A stretch of 64,000 nucleotides of DNA from the NCBI GenBank assembly GCA_948470475.1, contig OX419347.1, positions 5,369,643 through 5,433,642 of the forward strand, in the 5' to 3' direction. Below the pieces are notes generated by a model. The model saw nothing but the letters and a program-made list of their open reading frames with translations. It had not been told where the DNA came from and made no database searches. Origin of the DNA: Galaxea fascicularis. Its lineage: Eukaryota > Cnidaria > Anthozoa > Scleractinia > Euphylliidae. Positions 11,288 to 23,500 of the stretch are shown piece by piece (the stretch's first letter is position 1; each line of letters begins with the position of its first letter). The position numbers were made by a program, and so were the translations under genes.

Positions 11288-14200
11288 ATGGAGATAAAGG
11301 ATATTCTGTTATGGCGTGACGTCAAAGTGTCTGCTATCGTGTTTGTGAGTGGCTTTGTGTTGCTGGTCTGCCTGACACAGTTTAGTGTGGTCAGCGTAAT
11401 CACCAACATGGCTCTTATCTGCCTCGCCCCGATGCTGGCTTTGCGGCTTTTGCTGACCGCTAGATCAGCCTTCTTGAAAAGTGAATTTGAGCATCCACTC
11501 AAGTAGGTTCTTGTCACATAACTTTAAATTTTAGTTTATTAATGGATCCTTGCAGACAGATAAACAGATAAGAATATAAAGGCCCTAGCAAACGGCTTCA
11601 ACATTTGCTTCAACATCCTTTCGATTTTGTTGAATGGCAATGTTGAATGGCAATGTTGAAAGCGTCTGCCACCCCCTTTCCAACTTGTTGAAACGTGTTG
11701 AAACGATGTTGAATCGATGTTGAAAGAGTTTTAAAAAAAGCCTTTAAACTTTGCTTCAACATGCGTTCAACATTTCTTTTGTTCTCTGGAATGTCTGGAA
11801 TATTGAAACGGAGTTGAAGGCGTTTGCCCCGCTCTAGCCTGAGTATCAGGCCTTTCTAGGGTGGGGAAGGCAAAAAGAGCGAAAAAGCGAAGGAGGAAAC
11901 GCCCGACACAAACAGCTTCTCAGAAGCCTTCCACCCCCAAACAGCGCGTGTTATAATTAGCCAATCAAAATCACTTCCGGTAACTGTCATTTGTGATGAG
12001 AGTAAACTTCAATATGGCGTCTGTAACCCATGCGCTGGAAGCTTGACTTCCGGTTGACTTACGTGACGTTTCTTATTGTCTTTTGACCAATTAGCGTAAC
12101 ATCCAGAATCTGGAAGTTTTGTGATGGTAATTAGTTCTACTTTACATATGAATGAAAACTAATTTTCATAACAAAAACTTCGCATTTAGACTCGCTTTGA
12201 AGAGGAGGCAGACATGAACTCGGAAATGGCCTATTAGGGGACTCAAACTAAGGAGGAGGTGAAGGGCAAAAGACAGCAAAATTACTTGGCTTGTACATAT
12301 CTTAAACGAGCAAAAGAAGGTTCTTATACTTAAAATACTGTCGTCGTACAAATTGATTCAAAATCTTTAGAACAAGTAAACAGATGCTAAACAGTATTGA
12401 AATGTAAATGTCACGAAAACAAACTTGAAATGTGTAAACAAATAAACAAAGAAATCTCGATGGAAATCGTGTGACGGTAACCATGGAAACATCTGGGTGT
12501 AAACAATGATATGTCACTTAAATTGGAGCCAGATATAGCAATGGCGTTGTCTCTAAAATCCTGTATTTGATATAATAAACAGGTAGTGAATATAGAGATG
12601 TGCAAAGTCAACGTGGGCACTTCGATCCCCACCCCTCCCCATCAATCATAGACTGTGTACATGGAAAGGGTAAAATTAGTAGACTTTCGAGCAAAAATTC
12701 GGATCTTTTATTTTACATTGTAGAACGTATTTATCCAAGGATATTGAAGTATCGAAAGACAAGGTATGTATTTTTTATTCCAATTCCGAGATTATTCATT
12801 GGTCAAAAGATATTCACACAATTTAGGAGAGGATTAAATTGGTCACTATTATTAGGGGAATCCATGATTTTCTGCGTACGAATTGGTTGAATGCTGTCAA
12901 CCAATTATTTACCAGGTTTATAATCATGTTATCGTACCTTGAGCTTAAAAGGTGTGACAGAAAAAAAAAGCGACAAGATTTATCTTTGTATCATTCTTAT
13001 TACTCTCTTTTATCTTGCATTTTTTAGGCGGACCTAGTCGGTGAAAAGGTCGCCGAATTGGCTGTCTCCTTTACAACAAAGTTAAGAGGATTATTTTTAG
13101 TGGATGATTTGACTGAATCTCTCAAGGTAGGTTCTTTGAGTGTTGATTAAGGAGTTTAAAGCAAGCTTAAGTCATCTCACAAACATGGGCTGACCAGCAG
13201 TCCCCTTAAACGAGGTTTTTCAAGAGGTGGTCTAGTGTTGTTTTGTCATCCGCCCTGAGTTACGCCGTCTCGGTCTGTCGCCTGTTTGGTTAGGGACAAA
13301 TGTCATTTTCATGAAAAAAACAAAGAAGGATTAAAAATGAATTGTCCCTGTCGCAGACTGTCGGGCTTTTTCGGCCAATTTCTGTCGGTTATCGGTGCTT
13401 TAGGAGAAGATTGTCGCCTGTTTTAGGAGCCACGTCGCTTATAACTTTTACCCCTTAGAAGGCCTCCATAGACGCCCTTTGGTTAAAGAAACCAAATAGA
13501 AGATACTGTAATGTTATTGAGGCTTTATATACGCGAGGCCAACACAACACAAAAGGTTTCATTGAGCATTTCGACGACTACACGATTGAACACATGATCG
13601 GCAGTAAGTCCGACCATGAGGACTATTGGGAAATCACGTGGATTACATCACAGATACTACGTCCACAATGCATCTTGGTAGACATAGCTGATTCGGTTTA
13701 TTTCGTTCGAACGTCGACAAAGTTCACATGTGGAGTGGTTGTAAAGCTTCAGTGGAATAATTATCCATAGGATTTCTCCAATGTAGATCAAGTGCCTATT
13801 GCATATTGACCTAAAAAAAGGGCTGTAAGAGTTGCGCTCCTTTGCCGGGCCTGCGGAGTAATTTTTAAAGTGAGGGGCCCGCTCCCGCCTCTGCAACTGA
13901 GGGGAGGGGATTATTATAAACAAAACGTATCTAAATCAGTTGAATTCATAAGACCTATTCCGTCAGGCTTGGATATTTTCCCGCGTGGTCCGCCAGCTTT
14001 AACCGACTACCATTATCTCGTGAATTACTTTTCAGTTTTGGAAATGGTTTTTACTAAATTTATTATTTTTCCCACAAAAAGTGAGGGGGGGGAAGGAGCT
14101 ACCTCCCCTCCCCCCCAGGCCCTGCTTTGAGGGGGGGAAATTCTTAAGCCAATGGACACATATAAAGTGCTGGACTACCCCTCCAAAATACTGATCAGTA

Positions 14201-16926
14201 CTGTAATTCAAGTTTTCCTTAATAGAGAAAATGATATTTTAAAAACAGCAGTCATATTTTTTGTTTCATTTGTTCCTGTAAACTCATTCGAATAAAAGAC
14301 CGTTTAACTTAGGTTGCATGATCCTGGTAACAAGCGGTGTATGCAAACTTGAACTCTCGTATAGAAAACAGAGAACGATGACAAAAAATAAATAGACAAT
14401 TTCTGTCCCCTTTTTTTATGCCAATATTTATCTTAATATCTTCCACACGTCCTAAAGAAATCCCTCGCAAAAGATTCAGGTGCGAGGAATAATCGGTTGC
14501 ATTCTAGTCACTATGAATTTTTCTGAAACCTTTTTCAACTCTCCACAGCTGTTGCTAGTCCTCTATGTTCTTTCGTACGTGGCTCAGTGGTTCAGTGGAA
14601 TAACACTCACATTCATGGGTGAGTCTTACGAAAACAGGCACAATCATCCTCTCCTTTATAATGAATGCGACCCGTTGAAGCCGTTATGTTTAAGACATAT
14701 TTTAGAGGTATTTAACAGATGTGGCTTGTAGCACATGCTAGGACCATATTAATGCTATGCGTTTTTATGGCTGTTAATCAACATCATAAACGTCTCAAAC
14801 TTCAAACCCAGCTATTAAATTAGTTTGGATTCGTTCAAGAAGGTCTTTATGAACCAAGATCAAATAAAATACCTCCAGTGAAAGCATAAATATCATGCGA
14901 ATAAATAAAATGGCTGAGAACCACACAATGCCCAGATTCTTGCGTTCTTTTTTTCTGCCAGTAGCATACATAAAAAATAAGTAGAGAGTAGTAAAACGTG
15001 CATATATGTCAGTGACATTTAGCCGACGTCCACCAAATGCCCAAATTGTCTATACATTCTTCATTTTATAATTAAGTGCAAAATGTTGCTGTAAACCCAT
15101 ATTGTATTTTTCAAAACATTTAAATGTTAAATTGTGAAATACTTTCTTTTTTCAGCTTTCGTTGCAGCTTTTACCATCCCAAAGTTGTACGACATGTATC
15201 ATGTAAGTGACAATCGGCTATCAACACCACATTTTCTTTATTTCATAATGGCTGACTTGGACTTCATGAAAGCGTAATGTTTTAGTTGGATAAAGGAACG
15301 TGTGAACACTTGTTGAATACCCACCACTCCCCCGCAAAAAACAAGAAGAGAATAAGAACAACCTTCTATCGTAAATAATCAAATAATGATAACGATGATG
15401 ACGATGACGATAAGGAATTTGTATAGCGTTAAAACTATGAACAATATTTACTTTTTATTATGTTCTATACTAATTTAAAATTAAAATAATCAAAAGCGCT
15501 AAACATTTAGAAATATTCCAACACTGAGACCAAAAGCTTTCCTGAAAAGAAATGTTTTAAATTGCTTTTTAAAAATGGCGAGGCTGCAACTTGTTCTTAT
15601 AATTAATGGCAGCGAGTTCCAAAGATACCGTCTATTTATGATAAAGCTAACTATGAAAAATCATTGTCAAAGGATTATGCATAAAATGAACGGGCAACAT
15701 GGAACGTGCAAATCTCAACAAAGCAACAGTTGCTCATCAGGATGAACTCAATAAAGAACGCACTGCTATCAGCCTAATCAAGTCTAACTATACTGAAATT
15801 GTTAATTAAATCTTTTTTTTTTGCAGACGGAGATTGACTCATGTGTGGACAAAATAAAAAGCACCATAGAGGACGTGACTGGAAAGTGAGTTTTGAATCT
15901 CTACCCTACAGAAATAACAGACCACATTTTCTATGGGATTCCAGGCGTAATAAACCCACACGGGATGTTGGGAGCTGTTCTCGTGTTCTGCCAACATCCC
16001 AAGTGGTTATCTTACGCAGGGAAACCCACAAAAATTTGGTCAATTGCTTTTTTAAAATAATTGTAAACTTTTAGTAACAAGGAGTTTCACGAGAAAGTAT
16101 GAGTTTACAGGTACAATAAACCATAGGTTTCTTACCAATCATAGCGCGCGTAGTATCTCAGTTATTTTATAAAAACGCAATAACTCGACCACTTAAAAAG
16201 TACATAAAATGTGATTGTAATAACTGGTGTTAAGATGTTGAATGTACGACCATTCCCTGCTTATATCCCCGTGGTATATGTACCGACCTTGAAGTCAAAC
16301 ACCAGTGGTTACGCTGCAACAAGGCAATGAAAACGTCATCAGTTTAAAACATAACTTCTTGTTTTTGTAAATTTTTCGCGATTACTCCAATTTGCTTAAC
16401 ATGAAAAATGCTTACGAGCTGTTCAGGGTCTGAATTACTGTGAACGGTGTCGAAGCAAAGAAAAAGAAAGAAAAACTTGCCGTCGTGCGGTCACGTTGTC
16501 AAGAAAACATAACCAAACATGACCATTTCACGTTGTTGTTTTGCAGAGGACGGCAAAGAAATGTTCCAAAATGTAAAACGCACGTACAGAGTATTGTTTT
16601 TGCTCGCTAATAAGAAGGAGCTCAATTCTTTAAAAACTAGCGAATTAACCAGCAGATACAGGGGCTGGGCGGCATTAAGGGTTCATGTTAAGTTAAATTT
16701 CCATGGCGCGCAAAAATGGTTATGGTAAACAGGAAATTAATACCTTCAACATCTGTATCGCAAAATCGAAGCCTGAAAATTCCTCTCAAAACAAGACATT
16801 TGACCAATTTATTACTTTTTTGCTAGGATTTCTGCCAAGGTACCGATAGGCAAAGGAAAGGAAGAAACCACGCCTAACGACAGAGATATCCACGAAAAGA
16901 ACGACAACGACAAGAAGACGTCTTAA
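11288..16926 (+). CDS. Reticulon (RTN domain) protein, six exons
   Basis: Exons: 11288-11503, 13028-13126, 14549-14618, 15156-15202, 15827-15885, 16827-16926, giving about 196 residues. Reticulons bend ER membrane into tubules with two hydrophobic hairpins. The domain starts almost at residue 1 with the family's DILLWRDVKVSAIVF. Hairpin 1 covers ~14-50. A ~50-residue loop ends in LFLVDDLTESLK. Hairpin 2 (exons 3-4) runs from LLLVLYVLSYVAQWF to IPKLYDMYH. The tail ends KKTS, a KKxx ER-retrieval motif. Exons 2-6 join in phase with GT-AG sites. Exon 1 is odd: the in-frame sequence reads CTC AAG then TAG, and the only good donor (CTCAA/GTAGGT) leaves the junction one base short, putting exon 2 out of frame. 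CRE and E-box sites lie upstream, and an AATAAA at 17493-17498 may serve polyadenylation. The N-terminus is short, as in minimal invertebrate reticulons. Confidence 0.88.
11581..11838. mobile_element. MITE-like element in reticulon intron 1
   Basis: The left end (AGCAAACGGCTTCAACA) and right end (GTTGAAGGCGTTTGCCCC) are imperfect inverted repeats. The interior is rich in TTCAAC/GTTGAA motifs. No coding capacity. Confidence 0.5.
12113..12235 (+). mobile_element. Half copy of the AATAGGCCATTT fold-back family
   Basis: The loop and right arm match the complete hairpin element at 59599-59776 almost base for base (for example TTTAGACTCGCTTTGAAGAG and AACTCGGAAATGGCCTATT). The left arm is missing. 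It sits in reticulon intron 1. Confidence 0.7.
15365..15780. repeat. Possible interspersed repeat in reticulon intron 4
   Basis: A GATGAC microsatellite is followed by a stretch with TTGTATAGCG and GAAATGTTTTAAATTGCTTT that looks like the 3' part of a retroposon. The assignment is weak; nothing is encoded. Confidence 0.25.
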
Positions 16927-17583
16927 GATGATGATTATTATGTCCAAATTAGAGTGTAGAAACGCTGAATGATTAGGTCGATTTTAAACTTTTAAGATAT
17001 AGGTCAGTTTTAACTCTTATTATTATAAGGTTAAATCTTTAGGATGCACTAACTTCGATCTTTGAGAATAGAGGCTAACATCCAAATGTTTTTCTCAGTT
17101 GATTTTTTAGGTTGTGGGAATAACCGAGTAAGTTTAATGTTCTTTTTTTAACAGTTAAACCCTGATATCAGCACATATATTCTCCACACTGCTCTCCATA
17201 TAGTTTTTATGATGATGAGGAGGAGAATTTGTTTAACAATCAAGACCTTTGTTGCTTGTTGATCACTACATTTTTTCTCACAACCTTTATGTTTGATTGA
17301 GTTGCGGTACCATAAGGAGAAATTTAGCATTGGTCAGTCTTAGAGGTTAAAGTGTTAAGGCTGCTTTTTGCTCCTGTTGCATTTCGCTTCTTAGTTGGAC
17401 TCTAAAATGTGACACTCGCTTTAAGGTGTGCTTGTTTAACGAAAAAAAGGTGATGAGAGAAACATATTGAATATATTTAGTTTGAGAGTAAGAATAAAAT
17501 GAACAAGAGATAAGAAATATAATAAATAAGCGTGAGTTATTTTAATTAACAGGGGCCTTATGCGCCACATGGCGCAACCAGGC

Positions 17584-17636
17584 CTAAGTAAGTAAGTACG
17601 TAAGTAAGTAAGTAAGTAAGTAAGTACGTATGTACG
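17584..17636. repeat. (TAAG)n microsatellite
   Basis: About 13 TAAG units with a few TACG variants. Confidence 0.9.
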
Positions 17637-17791
17637 AACTTGAAACAAGGAAAGCAAAAAAGAAAAAAAACCGTCCCAAAAAAAGAATCATAAGGAGAAG
17701 TGAACAGTCTTTTTCGTTATCTGTGAAGCAGCGACAATAAGGTTTAAGGATATTTATTTCATCATTTTATCACGCAGTTTCACTTAATCGT

Positions 17792-18045
17792 GAATAAAAT
17801 AAATAAAAAATAAATACTTAATTGACCACTCCCCTAGAGGGGCTTTTCAGGGACAATGAAATAAATAATACAAATGAATACAACAGTTAAGAATCCCAAC
17901 TGGTGGGAGGCAGACCAAGGATGACCAAATAGTTGAACCAGGCACGAACCTAGAACAACACCAGCTAGTGGCTAGAGCGGGATTTGAACCCGGGTTACCG
18001 CATTGAAATCCAGTGCCCTAAACCACTTGGCCATCCTGCCTCCAC
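17792..18045 (-). mobile_element. tRNA-derived SINE
   Basis: On the minus strand the head has an RNA polymerase III A box (TGGCCAAGTGG, complement of 18023-18033) and B box (GGTTCAAATCC, complement of 17980-17990) at tRNA-like spacing. An unrelated body follows, then a GAAAAGCCCCTCTAGGGG tail and an A/T-rich terminus. The tRNA part cannot fold into a complete cloverleaf and continues straight into the body, so it is a SINE and not a tRNA gene. A related tail is at 829-880. Confidence 0.75.
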
Positions 18046-18584
18046 AATAAATGAATGAATTAATCCAGAGTGTTAGAACAACAATTTCCAAATTCCATTA
18101 ATAGTGTAAGGTACAGTGAATCGGCGGGTGTTAAGATTCCAATTACAGGGAAGAACAAAATTACAATAAAAGAAAAATAATCTAGTGTTATTTTGGGACG
18201 CTCTTTTATCATTTCACTGACTTAAAAGCAGACTTTTTCCCCGTACCGTCATAAATAGTTTACCCGACATTAACTTAAAAAGATACTGCGGGATATAAGC
18301 ATAGTTGTCCTAAAAACAGACCGTTCAGTTCTTGAAGAAGCTCCTTAAAAAATTCCAACCTTCACAAAACCAACGATGGCCGGACGCACTCTATTCAGCA
18401 GATTAGTGCGGCGATCAAGAAACAATTCGTTGAATATAAAAAGCAGGTAGAATATATAACAGAGTTAATTGTTAATTGTGTTGCGACAGCAAATAAATCA
18501 ATGACTGGTGTTTAAGAAGTTTGCTAGGGCACTTTTAAATTGGGTGGAGTCCGCGATCAATCTTATAAATTTAGCGAGGTTGTT

Positions 18585-18900
18585 TCAAGTCTTTGCCCTA
18601 TTGTATAAAAAGGAACCTTGGAATTTTGTGGTTCGAGCAAAGGATGATCGTAACTGGTCTCTATTTCTCAGGATATAACTGTACACATCAGAGGTACATT
18701 TACAGTAGTTGACGACAGAGTTGGAGGCTTGGCCAATGAAATCTTTTGTGCAGTTCGATGTAATGAACCAAGCCAAATTCAATAATGCAGGCAGCGCGCC
18801 TGTGTATTTTATCTAGATATTCCTTGCTTCGCTGACCGCAGATTTCCCAAACACACGAACAGTAGTCATTACAAACGTTTGCAAATCCTTCTTTTACCAT
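18585..18900 (-). pseudogene. LINE reverse-transcriptase C-terminal remnant (minus)
   Basis: Minus-strand frames in two registers carry motifs of the region after the RT core in CR1/jockey-like LINEs: YCSCVWEICGQ...LDKIHRRAACII, then TTKFQGSFLYNRAKTWN-like residues. The frame is broken and no RT catalytic core is present. Confidence 0.6.
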
Positions 18901-18914
18901 CTCAGAAATATTTC

Positions 18915-19400
18915 AAGGATAAGGACGTATTTGCCTCATGAAGCCACTGAAACTGTCATCCATGCTCTTGTTACTCTTAAATTTGATTACTGTAACTCTT
19001 TATTTAACGGTCTTCCTCCTTGCTAGGTTGGTAAGACAGGGAAGTTTGATCATATAGCTCCAGTTATGATTAAACCGCATTGGCTTCCCATAAGATACCG
19101 CATTGCTTTTAAGATACTCCCCTTATTTTAGTTTATAAATCTCTCAAGGCTATGCCCCATCGTATCTGTCTGTTAGCTTATCGTAAGTGTTCGTATTCTT
19201 TGCGATCGGTTCGCAAAATGGCGGCCTTGCTGAACCATCCTCGAAGTCCCAAAGTTATAATGATCGATCTTTCGCCGTGTGTGCCGTGAGATTGTGGAAC
19301 TCGTTGCCGCTTATAATTCGCTACCGTTTTTCACCAAAACTCACCGACTTGTTCTTGTCAATCAGGAAATTTTGCTGCACACACCACACTTGGGATGTAA
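18915..19400 (+). pseudogene. LINE reverse-transcriptase C-terminal remnant (plus)
   Basis: Read across shifted frames this gives PHWLPIRYRIAFKIL, SLRSVRKW-like and SFAVCAVRLWNSLPLIIR, the conserved block after the RT core of non-LTR retrotransposons. Several frameshifts make it dead. It faces away from the minus-strand remnant just to its left, so these are two separate insertions. Confidence 0.7.
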
Positions 19401-20533
19401 GTTTTCGATAAATTTATACCACTGAACTGTATTGTTTGGTATGGCCAATTAACCATGCGACATGTTGACGGCCATTGGGACCGGCCGAATTTGTGCCGAG
19501 TTTTTTTTGGGGGCGAACTCCCACACATTAACATAAGCATATATTCAATTAATACCACTTTCTACGTCCTGTTTATCAATGTTATTCGCAACAGTGATTT
19601 TATCATTGTCAAGAAACATAAAAATGATGACCCAAGAGCCTGCAGGCTTGAAATTTCTGGACCCGGCGTGCATTTATCGAAGGCCCCGAAACGTTTCGGA
19701 CCTATTTTGAGTGCCATAATTTTCTACTTATCTAACTACAAAGACGTTTCCAGGCATTAAACTTTGGAACAAAGCTGCTCTTTCCAGTATCTTGAAATTC
19801 TAATAAAAGATCAACTTTTTAGAATAAGCGCCGGATCGTAGCTTTAGAAATGGCTTTTCGGGACATTCGAGAAACGGGGCCCCGGTTTGACATTCGATAA
19901 TTGGTTTCCGTTTATACGAGAACGGTACGAAGTCAGACCGGTCTGAGTTCATTTTCAGACCGATCTCGAGTAAACGCAAATCCTTACCCCCGGGCCATGT
20001 TGATCCTTCGGAGAAAGAAATTGTCTATAAAATAAACTTACTTTACCTTATCTTGCTTCCTGTCCTCCGTGTCTATACTGAAGAAGAATTTGTGACGGAT
20101 TTTCCATTGTTTTGCTCACTTGCCCAAGCGACTGCGTGGTGGCAAGACCTAAATGTTTAAAAATAAAATGATGCGGATTGGTCGAAAGAGTGAGAAACGC
20201 CCAACCCCAACATCAACAAATGGTGTTAGGGAGGGGAGAGTAGGTATCAATAGTCTTTCTATTTTGGTATTAAACTGTCTATTCACTGGAAAATTCTACA
20301 AAAGCTTTCCTAATTCCAGACAGATTTATGTCTTAGAAATTAGTCTGTCATCTCAGAAGCCAAAAAGACTTATCTCAAAAGCCAAAATAAAACAGTGACA
20401 TTTACTAACTCTACCCCTCCCCACTGATTTCAAATGCAGCAATCAAGTAAACAGCGTCTATCACTCTGTTCCGCATTCAGCTGGGCGGCGAACGTAGTTT
20501 GTGTAGAGTTGTTTTCTAAATTTTGCCACTACA

Positions 20534-23500
20534 ATGCCTCCTAAAAAGGGGAAATCAAAGGGACCCGCCGCAACAAAGGTTGTAAGTTGTTCACGATTTA
20601 AAACGCTGAAGGTAAATGAAAGGATTTCGATCAGAAATTTTGTGGAGAAACACAAGTTGAAGTTCGCGGCTGGGAAAGGATTCTACCAGCTTACTAAACC
20701 AGAAACAATTCAGTTTCACAAAGAGATCGTCGTTCGAAGGAAATCGGATGGGACAATGGCTTCTGGAGACGAGGTAACGAAAAGCGAAACTTGTTTTATG
20801 ACATCTTGCTTTTTTTTTACATCTATTTTGATCATATTTGTCTATTTGTCTCCACAACTCGGCATCGCGTGCATGGTGGACGATGTCCTGTGGAACAAAC
20901 ATAATTGTTGATGTTTGCAAAAGCTGCGGATCGGAGCCGAAGTAACGGACTTTTGTGTAAACATTTCTTCTTTCCCAATTCCAAACCAATGAAATGATTA
21001 AGCTTCTGGGCTTGGTGAAAGATTTCCAGTTAGCTTGAATTTCAAAGAAGTTGTACTCTTGAAACCTTTTAACCTGTGTTCTGCAGCGTTGTCAATTAAC
21101 TGTAGAACGACATTACAAAAGAAACTTTCCCTGTACCGCTCAAACCTATCCTTATTCTTTCATCCCATCCCGCCAACTGCTATTGTACTTTTCAAAGTAG
21201 TGTGCCAAGTGATTTGATCGTGTTCAGCCACGAGTCATTTCACCTTCAGATGAGGTTACCACCCCACATCTGACCTCAAAAGAAAGTTACCTCTATTGCA
21301 CCTGTCTCCCTCCTGGTCCTGATTTGCAAGAACCCACTGTATCATTTGCTTTTTGTTTGTTATGTAGCTTCAGAACAACCTCATCAGCTCCAAGGCAAAC
21401 CATTTAAACCCTAAGATCAAAATTAAAATTCTCATTTGTTTCCTCTACACATTTCCTACAGAAGTAGTAGGGAGAAAAATATTTTGAAAATATTTAAAGG
21501 TGTAGTTACAAGCTTAAATTACAGTTCAGGGGTTGTTGTTGTAAAATTTATCAAAGAAATTCATCTTGTGTGATCCTGTCCTATAATTGCCCTGACCACT
21601 CTGTTGTATAAAGCACTGAATATATTACATGTATCTTATTAACCAAGTGCGAGGGTCCTACTGGGAGAATATTGGCCTGAGGTCTTGACAGTACGGACCG
21701 AGCATAGCGAGGTCCATACAAAAAAGACCGAGGGCTGATATTCTCCTAGTACAGTCCTGAGCAAGCTTGGTTAATAAGAGATTTATTACACGACTGAAGA
21801 CAACGCGGGAACAATGCGAGATCATTTGGGACAATACCCTGTCCAATACTTAGAGAATATCGAACTAGCAATAGAGCAATCTTATTGGTCGATTTTTGTT
21901 ATTGGCTCTCTGACCGTCTAAGTCGTGTAATAAAAGGAGATATTAAGAGGAGAAAATTGATACTAATCACTTTTAAGGTATACAGGGTTTAACTGTTAAG
22001 GGTTTAACTAACATCTGAAGAAGATGGCCAGGGATCATTTCATTTGAATCCAGGACATACCACTAACTGTCCAAGTTTTAATCATTGTCTGAGCAAAGTT
22101 GGTGGAAATTAAACATTACTTATGCCGCTGTCAAAGTTTATTTTAAGCCACTGATCTAACCTTTTGTTTTCACAAGTTTGCAAAAAAGTTGTTCACAGAT
22201 TTGCACCATCTCTAGGTCATACTTAAGCAACAGTCAATATTTTTATTTGAAAAATCTCTCATAGTTAGATAAGTTATATTATTACGATGTTAATTAAGCA
22301 TATTAGTTATATTGTTTTTAGGTTCGTGAATTGCTTGGAATCTCAAAGGAAACAACAAAATTTAAACTGGATAAATCAAAACTGGAGGATTTCGATGTGT
22401 TTGTGCAGTCTACCTCCTACAATCGCATCTTGCTACCAGATACAGAGTTCCTGTATGACACCGGTGAAGGTGATGCTTCAGCAGTAACCGCAGGAGTAGC
22501 AACAACTGCTCCTGCTACAGCAGAAGCAAAACCTGAGCCCAGTACAAGCCGTGGTACTGGAAGAGGAAAGCGGAAAAAAGCTGGTGACGAGGTAAGAGTA
22601 ATCAATTAAAATACATTGAGGATATTGACAATAAAAATCACACAAGTTTACTAAATTAGAATCAAATCCACAGATTGTAATATTTAAAAATAAAATTATT
22701 ATTTTCTGTCAAAAACTGTTTTAACTGCCTTGTGTAACTTTGGGCCACCGGTTTTGAGATTTCCTGAGCTTCTAAAAAAAGTCTTGATTATTGGCATAGT
22801 TACGGTGTAGTTTCATAAAATATGTCTCCATTTTCACACAGCATTAGGTGGAAGGGAATGGAGAGTAACCTGGTAAGCAAATCCCATATCACTAATTTTG
22901 TTATTTCATTTATGAATTAACTGTTGTCTCAGAAGCCAGCTGCAGCTGAAGAGGAAAAGAAAGAAGAGAAAGTTCCATCCCCAGCTAAGAAGGCAAAACC
23001 AGCAGCTGCTGCAGCAGCAGCTACAGCGGGAGCTGATGTAAAAGAAATTGTGTTCTCATTTGATACCACAGGGTCCATGTATCCTTGTCTTACTCAGGTA
23101 AGATGATAATGTTGGCCAGCAATTGTGTACACACAGATAAATAACAAAAGAGAATTATCTCCTAAGAGTGACTAGCATCAAATTTTTCCTTGTATTATCA
23201 ATGCTCTATGAAACAGAGTGGTCACAAGAATAATTATTAAGGACAGGATCACACAAGATGAATTTGCTTGATATTTTAACAATTTCTCCCTACTTCTTGT
23301 ATAGAAAATGTGCAGGGGAAACAAATGTGAATTTAAATTTTGATCTCAGGTTTTATTTAAGGGTTGAATAAACAGCGTTACAACTATGTCTTCTGGTAGG
23401 TAGCCATCGTTTAAATATTGAATTAATGCCTGTATTTTGCATATAGACACCAAAAATAATCCCTCTCTTCCCCTCTTTCACACAACTGGTCATCATGCTG

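Larger units (their letters stand above)
16927..20533. other. Intergenic, repeat-rich region
   Basis: Between reticulon and the vWA gene. It holds the TAAG microsatellite, a SINE and two LINE remnants, annotated separately. At about 19660-20000 GC-rich sequence with ACCGGTCTGA and CCGAAACG motifs looks repetitive but I cannot delimit it. I see no host exon. Confidence 0.5.

Noticed and set aside
17970..18045. tRNA gene (Leu/Ser-like, minus strand)
   Set aside because: A and B boxes are present, but the sequence continues into a SINE body and tail, and the acceptor stem does not close.
20591..20989. 132-codon minus-strand frame
   Set aside because: It is the antisense shadow of vWA exon 1 and the beginning of intron 1.
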